13,031 nucleotides of DNA from Ruminococcus sp. UBA7477 (GCA_002479715.1 DLOT01000079.1:11215-24245); one strand, 5' to 3'. Shown: positions 1 to 6,480, counted from the stretch's first letter. The notes: generated by a model not told the origin, from the sequence alone. Numbers and translations are program-made.

Positions 1-80
1 CTATAGGAATGCCGTTTTCGGCAAACGGGATTTTGCGCCCGAAGCTAATAAAATCTTATGTGTTTGGAGGATCTATTGAT

Positions 81-1091
81 ATGAAAACTGCTGCTTGTGT
101 CAGCGAAACGGTCTTCAAGGGCCTAAAGGCTTATAAAATGGAGACTGACAGATATTCCTGCGTTGTCGTTCCGGAGCTGGGCGGCGATGTGATGCGTATG
201 CGCGATGAAGACAATAAGATGGAGATTTTCCGCTATAAGGACGAGGTCACTCTTGAGAAGATAAACGAGGCGAGGGTCCTTTGGGGGCTGCCGACGCTGT
301 ATCTTCCAAACAGATTTGACGCGGGCGTTTTGAAAACTTCCGACGCAAGGTATGTTTTCCCGATCAACGAGGAGGATCTGAACAACTTTATCCACGGTTG
401 GGTTCATAACCGCGCCCATAAGCTTGTGAAAGCGGCAGCTGAGGGCGGCGTCGCAGAAGTCGTTACAAGATATGACTTCGATGAGAGCGATGAAATGTTT
501 GAGTATATGCCCGTTAAGTTCAGCCTTGTCTATACCTACACACTTTCAGCCGACGGACTGAAGCAGGAGATCGAGCTGAAAAATCTCGGCGATAAAATGC
601 TGCCCGTTTCGGTCTGCACACACACCTGCATAAGCGCACCGATAGTTGACGGCGGCAGACAGGATACTATGCGTCTGAGCGTTCCGGTTCTGAAGAGATG
701 TGAGCTGAACGAGCGCTCGCTTCCGACTGAAAATCTGCCTGAGCTTACCGACTACGATCTGCAGTATAAAAACGGCGAAATGCACCCCGTTTTGCAAAAC
801 ATCGACAATGATATGTATACTGCCGGTGACAATACCCTTGACGGCAAGCCTATGCACGGTATAATCGTTTCCGACCTCGACAGCGGCAGAAGAATAATCA
901 ACGAGGTATCGGATGAGTATAAATTCTGGAATATGTGGAACTGTAAGGGCAGCGAGGGCTTCTTCTGCCCCGAGCCTATGACCGCTATGATAAACAGCGC
1001 AAATCTTTCGCTGCCGCGTGAGATATCGGGATACGGCGAGATCGCACCGAATGAGACCTATACCTGCTGGCAGCGCTTTTATACAATGTAA
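81..1091 (+). CDS. Aldose 1-epimerase (galactose mutarotase-like) family protein
   Basis: A 336-residue protein with the look of the galactose-mutarotase fold, a cytosolic beta-sandwich that interconverts sugar anomers. Near the C-terminus CPEPMTAMINSANL (residues 296-309) matches the family segment carrying the catalytic base, so Glu298 is the likely base. His105 in FIHGWVHN and His181 in SVCTHT fit the substrate-binding and general-acid histidines. The start is ATG at 81 because GGAGG lies at 66-70 with 10-base spacing; an in-frame ATG at 9 has no ribosome binding site and would add a non-family extension. It lies upstream of a lipoprotein and cellobiose phosphorylase with no terminator between, so it may supply the right anomer in cellodextrin metabolism. 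That role is inference. It is divergent from textbook GalM, so the exact sugar is unknown. Confidence 0.82.
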   Translation: MKTAACVSETVFKGLKAYKMETDRYSCVVVPELGGDVMRMRDEDNKMEIFRYKDEVTLEKINEARVLWGLPTLYLPNRFDAGVLKTSDARYVFPINEEDLNNFIHGWVHNRAHKLVKAAAEGGVAEVVTRYDFDESDEMFEYMPVKFSLVYTYTLSADGLKQEIELKNLGDKMLPVSVCTHTCISAPIVDGGRQDTMRLSVPVLKRCELNERSLPTENLPELTDYDLQYKNGEMHPVLQNIDNDMYTAGDNTLDGKPMHGIIVSDLDSGRRIINEVSDEYKFWNMWNCKGSEGFFCPEPMTAMINSANLSLPREISGYGEIAPNETYTCWQRFYTM

Positions 1092-1174
1092 TAGGTGAGT
1101 ACAGGTCGCCGGTCAGTCACGGGTCGGAATGCAGCGGTTGTTTGCATACGGGATAAACGCTTCGGAGGATAATA

Positions 1175-2041
1175 ATGAAAAAATACGGAATATGGGCTGC
1201 CGCGATCTTGTGCGCTGCGGCGTGTATGTCACTTTGCGGCTGCAGCGGAGGAGAAAACTCGTCCGGCAGGGCGGAAACCACGGTGGCGGACAGTCAGTCG
1301 GAAATAACCGGAGTGCCCGAAAGCCATCCGGATGATTCAAGCTCTCAGGAGCTTACCGATGTTTCCAGCGAGAGCAGTATGCCCGATATTACCGACAACA
1401 GCAGCCTGCCCGCAAAGCCGACGACTCCGCTGACCGTTTGCAAGGCATTTTTAGAGAGTATGTCGGAGGGAGATAAGGAAACAGCGCTCGGTTATTGCTC
1501 GGGTGATGTTTCCGGAGATGAGCTTGAGCCGGGCTTTAAGTATGAGCTGGGTGATGCTCTTGGCTTTGTTACTTCGGCGGGCGAAAATATAACGGTCGTT
1601 GAGGCGCAGTATACTCCTGACGGAGTGGTTATGAGCAGGGATATCTATATTCTTGTGACAACAGTTGACGGAGAAGCTAAGGTCTTTTCTCTTGAACAGG
1701 ACGGATTTCCGGCATCACTGCTTGAATATCTGGGTGTAGACAGCAAGGTGCTGGAGGAGTATAAAGACAAGTCTGACGAAAAATCGGACAAAAATGCAAA
1801 GGCGCTGCTTGCTATGACTGACGACGTTATTGCCGACGCCGAGATGAACGGAGTATCGGTAGATGACGGAGAGTATACAAAAAACGACGGAAGCATGATC
1901 TCAAAGACTATAAATGCAAACCTCGGGGATCAAGGGGTTGTCGCGGCAGACTATAAAATAACCGTCAGGGGCGGAAAGGCGGTCTCGGCAGCGATCTTTG
2001 ACGCGGACGGAAATCAGACAGAGGTCTGCGAGGCAGAGTAA
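1175..2041 (+). CDS. Secreted lipoprotein, DUF4878/NTF2-like region
   Basis: A 288-residue protein. Residues 1-22 form a type II signal peptide (MKK, a hydrophobic Ala/Leu stretch, then Leu20-Cys21-Gly22-Cys23), so Cys23 is the probable lipidated residue and the protein should be anchored on the outer face of the membrane. Residues 24-85 are a Ser/Thr/Asp/Glu-rich linker. Residues 86-185 begin with TVCKAFLESMSEGDKETAL, resembling the opening helix of DUF4878/NTF2-like lipoprotein domains. Residues 205-287 look like a separate small alpha/beta module. GGAGG at 1164-1168 sets the ATG. It lies 83 bases after the epimerase gene and 54 before cellobiose phosphorylase. No enzymatic motif is visible. 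A surface sugar-related role is only suggested by neighbours. Confidence 0.8.
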   Translation: MKKYGIWAAAILCAAACMSLCGCSGGENSSGRAETTVADSQSEITGVPESHPDDSSSQELTDVSSESSMPDITDNSSLPAKPTTPLTVCKAFLESMSEGDKETALGYCSGDVSGDELEPGFKYELGDALGFVTSAGENITVVEAQYTPDGVVMSRDIYILVTTVDGEAKVFSLEQDGFPASLLEYLGVDSKVLEEYKDKSDEKSDKNAKALLAMTDDVIADAEMNGVSVDDGEYTKNDGSMISKTINANLGDQGVVAADYKITVRGGKAVSAAIFDADGNQTEVCEAE

Positions 2042-2095
2042 CCTTTGGCGGAAACGCCTTAAATAAATGACAAAACAACGAAAGGTGGAATTTCA

Positions 2096-4555
2096 ATGAA
2101 ATTCGGTTTCTTCGATGACGCAAACAAGGAATACGTCATCACCAACCCGAGAACTCCATATCCGTGGATAAACTATCTCGGAACTCAGGAGTTCTTCTCG
2201 CTTATTTCCAATACAGCAGGAGGCTACTGCTTCTACAAGGACGCTCGACTGAGAAGAATTACACGTTACCGCTATAATAACGTTCCGATTGATATGGGCG
2301 GAAGATATTTCTATATCAATGACGGCGGAGTTATCTGGAATCCCGGCTGGAGCCCTGTAAAGACAGAGCTTGACGCCTATACCTGCCGCCACGGTATGGG
2401 ATATACTGTTATCAAGGGTGAAAAGAACGGTCTTGAAGCAGAGGCGACTTTCTTTGTTCCGCAAAACTATAATGGCGAGGTCCAGCAGCTCGTGCTGACG
2501 AATAAGGGCAGCGAAAGCAAGACCTTCTCGCTGTTTTCGTTCGTAGAGTGGTGTCTTTGGGATGCACAGGACGACTGCACCAACTTCCAGAGAAACTTCT
2601 CAACGGGCAGGGTAGAGGTCGTTGGCTCGACAATTTATCATAAGACAGAGTACCGTGACAGACGCGATCACTTCGCATTCTATACCGTCAACGATGAGAT
2701 CGACGGTTACGATACAGACAGAGATAGCTTTATCGGTCTTTACAACGGCTTTAACAATCCGCAGGTCATTGAAGCGGACAAGGCGGGCAATTCCTTTGCT
2801 GACGGTTGGTCGCCGATCGCTTCTCACTATAAGAAGATCACTCTCGCCCCCGGAGAGTCAAAGACGCTTATCTTTGTTCTCGGCTATGTTGAAATGCCCG
2901 CAGATGAAAAGTTTGAGGCGGACGGCGTGACTATCAACAAGGTCAAGGCTCTTGAAATGATAGAGAAGTATAATACACCAGAGAAGGTCGCGGCTGGTCT
3001 TGCGGAGCTTAAGGCTACATGGGAAAGCCTGCTCGGCATTCTCAATGTCGAAACATCGGATGACAAGGTCAACAGAATGGTCAACATCTGGAATCAGTAT
3101 CAGTGTATGGTCACCTTCAACCTGTCACGCTCGGCTTCATACTTTGAAAGCGGCATCGGCAGAGGAATGGGCTTCCGTGATTCCAATCAGGATATTCTGG
3201 GATTTGTTCACCAGATACCTGACAGGGCGAGAGAACGCATTATCGACATTGCTTCGACTCAGCTCCCCGACGGCGGCTGCTATCACCAGTATCAGCCCCT
3301 TACAAAGAAGGGCAACTCCGATATCGGAGGCGATTTCTCCGATGATCCGCTGTGGATGATACTTTCGGTTTCCGCCTACATAAAGGAAACGGGCGACTGG
3401 TCGATACTCGATGTTATGGTGCCTTACGACAACGATATGTCCAAGGCTCAGCCGATGCTCGAGCATCTCAAGGTTTCCTTCTACCACATTGTCAACAACC
3501 TCGGCCCTCACGGACTGCCGCTTGCAATGCGTGCTGACTGGAACGACTGCATCAATCTTTCCTGCTATTCCGATACGCCGGGCGAGAGCTTCCAGACCTA
3601 CACCAACCCGAAGTTTGCAGCCGAGGGAGGATATTCAAAGGTCGCCGAATCGGTTATGGTTGCGACGCTGTTTACCTATACGGGACCTAACTATGTTGCG
3701 ATCCTGAAGCACCTCGGCAAGGACGACGAGGCTGCCGCCGCGCAGGCTGAGATCGACAAGATGAAGGAAAACGTTATGAAGTCGGCATTCGACGGCGAGT
3801 GGTTTATAAGAGCTTACGATTCCACAGGCGCAAAAATGGGCTCAAAGGAATGCGAGGAAGGCAAGATCTTCATTGAGCCTCAGGGTTTTGCGGTTATGTC
3901 TGAGATCGGCAAGAATGAGGGAGCCGACATAAAGACTCTCAACTCTATCGATAAATATCTCAACACAAAATACGGCCTTGTTCTTAACAATCCCGCATAC
4001 TCTAAGTACTACATCCAGTACGGCGAGATCTCTACCTATCCGGGCGGCTACAAGGAGAACGCCGGAATCTTTACGCACAACAATGCGTGGATAATCTGTG
4101 CGGAGGCATATGCAGGCCGGGGAGATAAGGCGTTTGAGTATTATTCCAAGATCGCTCCGGCTTTCAATGAGGACATTTCTGATCTGCACAAGACCGAGCC
4201 TTACGTTTACGGTCAGATGATCGCCGGCAAGGACGCAAGCCGCTTCGGTGAGGGAAAGAACTCATGGCTGACAGGAACCGCTGCTTGGAATATGGTTGCG
4301 ATTTCTCAGTATATTCTCGGAATTATGCCCGACTTTGACGGTCTGAAGATAGATCCTTCCATTCCTTCCGAGTGGGATGGCTTCACAGGATCGAGAAAGT
4401 TCCGCGGCTGCACCTATAATTTCAAGATCTCAAATCCCGACCACGTTTGCAAGGGAATAAAGAGTGTCGTTTGCGACGGCGTTAAGGTCAACGGAAAGGT
4501 TCTGCCTGTATTTGAAGCTGGCACGACCCACGATGTTGAGGTTGTTATGGGCTAA
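2096..4555 (+). CDS. cbp: Cellobiose phosphorylase (GH94)
   Basis: An 819-residue cytosolic enzyme that splits cellobiose with phosphate into alpha-glucose 1-phosphate and glucose, saving ATP compared with hydrolysis. The N-terminus (MKFGFFDDANKEYVITNPRT, then PWINYLG and GGYCFYKDA) is typical of cellobiose phosphorylases rather than cellodextrin or chitobiose phosphorylases. The (alpha/alpha)6 domain carries ADWNDCINL with Asp484 as the probable general acid, and the C-terminal region YGQMIAGKDA through GTAAWNM is family-typical. Length matches the usual 810-820 residues. AGGTGG at 2083-2088 with 7-base spacing sets the ATG. No promoter is obvious in the 54-base gap, so transcription may come from upstream. 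There is no signal peptide, so cellobiose must be imported by a transporter outside the window. Confidence 0.96.
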   Translation: MKFGFFDDANKEYVITNPRTPYPWINYLGTQEFFSLISNTAGGYCFYKDARLRRITRYRYNNVPIDMGGRYFYINDGGVIWNPGWSPVKTELDAYTCRHGMGYTVIKGEKNGLEAEATFFVPQNYNGEVQQLVLTNKGSESKTFSLFSFVEWCLWDAQDDCTNFQRNFSTGRVEVVGSTIYHKTEYRDRRDHFAFYTVNDEIDGYDTDRDSFIGLYNGFNNPQVIEADKAGNSFADGWSPIASHYKKITLAPGESKTLIFVLGYVEMPADEKFEADGVTINKVKALEMIEKYNTPEKVAAGLAELKATWESLLGILNVETSDDKVNRMVNIWNQYQCMVTFNLSRSASYFESGIGRGMGFRDSNQDILGFVHQIPDRARERIIDIASTQLPDGGCYHQYQPLTKKGNSDIGGDFSDDPLWMILSVSAYIKETGDWSILDVMVPYDNDMSKAQPMLEHLKVSFYHIVNNLGPHGLPLAMRADWNDCINLSCYSDTPGESFQTYTNPKFAAEGGYSKVAESVMVATLFTYTGPNYVAILKHLGKDDEAAAAQAEIDKMKENVMKSAFDGEWFIRAYDSTGAKMGSKECEEGKIFIEPQGFAVMSEIGKNEGADIKTLNSIDKYLNTKYGLVLNNPAYSKYYIQYGEISTYPGGYKENAGIFTHNNAWIICAEAYAGRGDKAFEYYSKIAPAFNEDISDLHKTEPYVYGQMIAGKDASRFGEGKNSWLTGTAAWNMVAISQYILGIMPDFDGLKIDPSIPSEWDGFTGSRKFRGCTYNFKISNPDHVCKGIKSVVCDGVKVNGKVLPVFEAGTTHDVEVVMG

Positions 4556-4575
4556 GCGTTCGTATAAATAAAATT

Positions 4576-4607
4576 AAGGACTGATTCGTTTGAATCAGTC
4601 CTTTTTT
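4576..4607 (+). terminator. Intrinsic terminator of the cellobiose phosphorylase unit
   Basis: GGACTGATTC (4578-4587), a GTTT loop, then GAATCAGTCC (4592-4601) form a perfect 10-bp stem followed by six T. Flanking AA/TT can extend the stem by two pairs. The other strand has a looser T-rich tail, so it may also stop the convergent lipoprotein genes. Confidence 0.93.
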
Positions 4608-4612
4608 ATACT

Positions 4613-4834
4613 TTAGTTATAGTTATCGGCAGCATCTGAAGCGTCCCAGTAATCGTTCAGCATTTTGGAGTGATAATCACAAAACTCTCCGGAAAAACCC
4701 GAAGCTTTGTTTGTGCAGCCGTCAAACTGGCACATACGAGTTTCTGCCTCACCGCCGCCGTCACAAGCGGTTGTTGCAGCTGAAATGATGATAATTCCAG
4801 CTAGTGCAATCATGCGTTTTAATCCTAACCTCAT
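4613..4834 (-). CDS. Small Cys/His-motif lipoprotein (paralogue A)
   Basis: A 73-residue protein I do not recognise as a named family. Residues 1-23 are a lipoprotein-type signal peptide, with TTAC placing the lipidated residue at Cys24. The mature part is only 50 residues and carries Cys35-x4-Cys40-x11-Cys52-x2-His55, a spacing that looks like a small zinc-knuckle or a disulfide module. The tail is Asp/Asn/Tyr-rich. ATG at 4834 is preceded by AAGGAGG with about 10 bases of spacing; this ribosome binding site starts within a few bases of the stop of the upstream paralogue, suggesting co-transcription and perhaps translational coupling. Its signal peptide and motif repeat those of the gene at 4853-5320, so the two probably arose by tandem duplication. 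Function unknown. Confidence 0.75.
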   Translation of the reverse strand: MRLGLKRMIALAGIIIISAATTACDGGGEAETRMCQFDGCTNKASGFSGEFCDYHSKMLNDYWDASDAADNYN

Positions 4835-4850
4835 AAATAATAGTCCTCCT
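4755..4850. repeat. Duplicated leader, copy A (ribosome binding site plus signal peptide)
   Basis: This stretch matches 5241-5335 with only scattered mismatches and one indel near the start codon. It covers the ribosome binding site, start, signal peptide and lipobox of the 73-residue lipoprotein. Similarity stops just after the lipobox, where the mature proteins diverge. Confidence 0.85.
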
Positions 4851-4852
4851 TA

Positions 4853-5320
4853 TCAGTAATAGAAGTTATAATCATCTAATGCATCATCCAAATATGACTC
4901 CCACTCATCCTCCCAATCATCCTCCCAATCATCCTCATCAATATCATAATCATAATCATTGTCGCCGATTATTCCGTCAGACTTGTCCGCTTTTTGATTT
5001 CCCTCTATGTTGTTATCATCAGGGTCACAAGAATAACAGTAAAAATCGAAAGCGTCCGACGTTTTATTATTGCAGGTATCATTTTTGCCCATGCAGTAAT
5101 AACCGTCGTCATCGTCATCTTTGTCATATGAATTTGACTGGCTGTTGTTTTTGCTTGTGCTTGTACTTTTGGTAGTAGATGTGCTTGATGAACTTTTTGT
5201 AGTAGATGCGTGTGACGAGTTTTCGGTTGACGGTTCACTGCCGCCGTCACAAGCGGTTGTTGCAGCCGAAATAATGATAATTCCAGCTAGTGCAATTATA
5301 CGTCTTAATTCTAACTTCAC
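4853..5320 (-). CDS. Small Cys-motif lipoprotein with low-complexity linker and acidic tail (paralogue B)
   Basis: A 155-residue protein of no family I recognise. Residues 1-23 form a signal peptide nearly identical to that of the downstream 73-residue paralogue, with Cys24 as likely lipid anchor. Residues 29-64 are an almost pure Ser/Thr/Lys/Asn linker, probably extended across the cell wall. Residues 76-98 carry Cys76-x6-Cys83-x11-Cys95-x2-Cys98 with NNKTS after the second Cys, matching TNKAS in the paralogue. Residues 119-155 are extremely acidic and aromatic, with repeated DDWE units. The start is GTG at 5320, set by AGGAGG 9 bases upstream. It is divergent from the XRE regulator and has a predicted promoter and palindrome in front. 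Metal or cation binding is a guess from the Cys and Asp content. Confidence 0.75.
   Translation of the reverse strand: MKLELRRIIALAGIIIISAATTACDGGSEPSTENSSHASTTKSSSSTSTTKSTSTSKNNSQSNSYDKDDDDDGYYCMGKNDTCNNKTSDAFDFYCYSCDPDDNNIEGNQKADKSDGIIGDNDYDYDIDEDDWEDDWEDEWESYLDDALDDYNFYY
4906..4936. repeat. 12-bp tandem repeat in the acidic tail of paralogue B
   Basis: CATCCTCCCAAT occurs twice in direct succession (4906-4917, 4918-4929) and is followed by a partial third copy beginning CATCCT. Read on the minus strand it encodes repeated Asp-Asp-Trp-Glu. A 12-bp unit keeps the frame whatever the copy number. Confidence 0.8.
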
Positions 5321-5335
5321 AACAATAGTCCTCCT
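5241..5335. repeat. Duplicated leader, copy B
   Basis: Partner of the copy at 4755-4850. Runs such as TCACAAGCGGTTGTTGCAGC and ATGATAATTCCAGCTAGTGC are identical in both. It encodes the signal peptide of the 155-residue lipoprotein. Confidence 0.85.
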
Positions 5336-5355
5336 TTTTCTTATTTCAGCGTTGT

Positions 5356-5375
5356 TTAGTACTTATTAGTACTAA
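5356..5375. promoter_or_regulatory. Candidate XRE operator, perfect inverted repeat
   Basis: TTAGTAC (5356-5362) and GTACTAA (5369-5375) are perfect inverted arms around TTATTA. The same bases also read as a direct repeat, TTAGTACT twice at 10-bp spacing. The site begins right after the predicted start of transcription of the lipoprotein genes and lies about 100 bases from the XRE gene, the position expected for a repressor operator. Binding is inferred. Confidence 0.6.
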
Positions 5376-5382
5376 CACGGGT

Positions 5383-5411
5383 ATTGTATCACGAAAATGT
5401 GCTAAAGTAAA
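5383..5411 (-). promoter_or_regulatory. Predicted sigma-A promoter of the small lipoprotein genes
   Basis: On the minus strand, TTTACT (5411-5406) and TACAAT (5388-5383) are separated by exactly 17 bases. The predicted start lies near 5376, touching the inverted repeat at 5356-5375, so a protein bound there would block transcription. Confidence 0.6.
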
Positions 5412-5472
5412 TATGTAGTCGTATTTTTTAGAATAAATTCAGCACAATATACATATGCTGGGGATGATTTTT

Positions 5473-5688
5473 GTGCATTTTCAAAGATTGAGAGATCTGC
5501 GTGAGGATATGGATATGAATCAGACGCAGATTGCGGAAATATTGAATATTAAGCAGACTGTTTATTCACGTTATGAGCGTGGGTTTCAGTCTATCCCGAT
5601 CGAGCATCTCATCACGCTTGCCGACTTTTACAATGTTTCCACAGATTATATTTTAGGACGGACGAACATCAAAAACGTAAACAAATAA
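5473..5688 (+). CDS. Minimal XRE-family (Cro/CI-type) HTH regulator
   Basis: A 71-residue protein consisting almost entirely of one helix-turn-helix domain: FQRLRDLRED at the start, the helix pair NQTQIAEILNIKQTVYSRYE (residues 16-35), then IPIEHLITLADFYNVSTDYILGRT, which is classic for XRE proteins. No sensor or peptidase domain follows, so it is probably a dimeric repressor. I choose GTG at 5473: it gives the usual family N-terminus and has GGGGATGAT (5460-5468) as a Shine-Dalgarno. In-frame ATGs at 5455 and 5464 would add 6 or 3 residues, and 5455 has no ribosome binding site. It is transcribed away from the two small lipoproteins, and the shared region holds a perfect palindrome. No clear promoter of its own was found. 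Confidence 0.9.
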   Translation: MHFQRLRDLREDMDMNQTQIAEILNIKQTVYSRYERGFQSIPIEHLITLADFYNVSTDYILGRTNIKNVNK

Positions 5689-5712
5689 GGACAATGCAAA
5701 AGCCTTGTCCTT
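5687..5712. terminator. Hairpin between convergent XRE and dCMP deaminase genes
   Basis: AAGGACAA (5687-5694) and TTGTCCTT (5705-5712) form an 8-bp stem whose left arm overlaps the XRE stop codon. The plus-strand T tract is poor, while the minus strand continues into TTATTTGTTT, so it may serve the deaminase gene better. A second AT-rich inverted repeat, TAATAAC/GTTATTA, follows at 5712-5727. Confidence 0.6.
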
Positions 5713-5759
5713 AATAACTTGTTATTATAAGATTCCTCGTTCGTTTCAAATATAATTAA

Positions 5760-6239
5760 CTACATATCTATTTTATATACTCTTCCCGACGGCACATATT
5801 TGGTGTATTTCACGCCTGTCATGTCAAACATCTTCTTTGATGCGATGATGCTGTTTGAGTCGGCATACTTGTCGTCGTCATAGATGATCTCTTTTATGCC
5901 GCACTGGATTATAGCTTTTGCGCACTCGTTGCAGGGGAAAAGCGTAACATACAGCCGCGAACCCTCCAGCGAGCCGGTCGAGCGGTTAAGTATGGCATTA
6001 AGCTCTGCATGGCATACATAAGGATACTTGGTTTCAAGCTCGTCGCCCGTGCGTTCCCACGGCATATCGTCATCGCAGCAGCCTGTGGGCATTCCGTTAT
6101 AGCCGACCGAGAGGATCTTGTTTTCACGGCTGACTATGCAGGCCCCGACCTGTGTGTTGTTGTCCTTGCTTCGGCCTGCCGAGAGCTTGGCGATACTCAT
6201 AAAGTACTCGTCCCATGTAAGATAGTTTGTCCGTTTCAA
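5760..6239 (-). CDS. dCMP deaminase (deoxycytidylate deaminase family, ComEB-like)
   Basis: A 159-residue cytosolic zinc enzyme that converts dCMP to dUMP, feeding thymidylate synthesis. The zinc site is clear: His77-Ala78-Glu79 with Glu79 as proton shuttle, and Cys103 and Cys106 in FPCNEC. NTQVGACIV (residues 28-36) and GYNGMPTGC (46-54) are typical substrate-pocket segments of the dCMP deaminase branch rather than of riboflavin or cytidine deaminases. The start codon is TTG at 6239, supported by GGGAGGAG only six bases upstream and the correct family N-terminus. It is a single-gene unit with its own promoter (6273-6301), convergent with the XRE gene and divergent from the GH130 gene. Nothing ties it to the sugar genes. 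Confidence 0.93.
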   Translation of the reverse strand: MKRTNYLTWDEYFMSIAKLSAGRSKDNNTQVGACIVSRENKILSVGYNGMPTGCCDDDMPWERTGDELETKYPYVCHAELNAILNRSTGSLEGSRLYVTLFPCNECAKAIIQCGIKEIIYDDDKYADSNSIIASKKMFDMTGVKYTKYVPSGRVYKIDM

Positions 6240-6272
6240 AGTGATCTCCTCCCAAAGCTTTATGCTGATATG

Positions 6273-6301
6273 AGTATATCATGTTTCGGGGATCGTGTCA
6301 A
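6273..6301 (-). promoter_or_regulatory. Sigma-A promoter of the dCMP deaminase gene
   Basis: On the minus strand TTGACA (6301-6296) is followed after exactly 17 bases by TATACT (6278-6273). This is a near-consensus promoter about 34 bases upstream of the TTG start. Confidence 0.85.
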
Positions 6302-6340
6302 GCGGGAGAAGAATTGTGAACAAAATGTAAAATTTCTGAG

Positions 6341-6373
6341 GGTAACGTTTACAACGCAAAATAAAACGTTTTC
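6341..6373. promoter_or_regulatory. Paired CG-centred palindromic boxes upstream of the GH130 gene
   Basis: Two boxes, GGTAACGTTTACA (CG at 6346-6347) and ATAAAACGTTTTC (CG at 6367-6368), are centred exactly 21 bp apart, two DNA turns. The second contains the perfect palindrome AAAACGTTTT. Both resemble LacI/GalR-family or CcpA cre sites. They lie 30-55 bp upstream of the GH130 -35 box and about 40-70 bp behind the deaminase -35. Regulation is inferred. Confidence 0.45.
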
Positions 6374-6399
6374 TTTGGGAAAAAGATAAAAAACGGGTC

Positions 6400-6428
6400 T
6401 TGAAAAAATGCCGGAATTGTGGTTTAAT
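6400..6428 (+). promoter_or_regulatory. Sigma-A promoter of the GH130 phosphorylase gene
   Basis: TTGAAA (6400-6405) and TTTAAT (6423-6428) are separated by exactly 17 bases, about 50 bases before the start codon. It also shows that an upstream in-frame start at 6400 cannot be the real one. Confidence 0.75.
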
Positions 6429-6480
6429 TGTATTAGCACAACCCGATATTTTTAAATTACACTTGGAGAGGTGGATTTTT

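Noticed and set aside
2..79. Open reading frame from the left edge ending in TGA at 77-79, possibly the C-terminus of an upstream gene.
   Set aside because: Only 25 residues are visible, nothing is recognisable, and other frames are also open; too little to call.
9..80. N-terminal extension of the epimerase from ATG 9.
   Set aside because: No ribosome binding site, while ATG 81 has GGAGG at good spacing and gives the family N-terminus.
2046..2059. Short hairpin TGGCG-GAAA-CGCC before cellobiose phosphorylase.
   Set aside because: About four base pairs and no T tract; not a convincing terminator or riboswitch.
5121..5369. Plus-strand frame encoding an 82-residue Leu/Val-rich hydrophobic peptide.
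   Set aside because: It is the antisense of the Ser/Thr linker and signal peptide of the minus-strand lipoprotein, with no ribosome binding site; its hydrophobicity is a mirror effect.
5440..5460. Inverted repeat CAGCA/TGCTG around the XRE start region.
   Set aside because: Only five-bp arms with an 11-base loop; weaker than the palindrome at 5356-5375.
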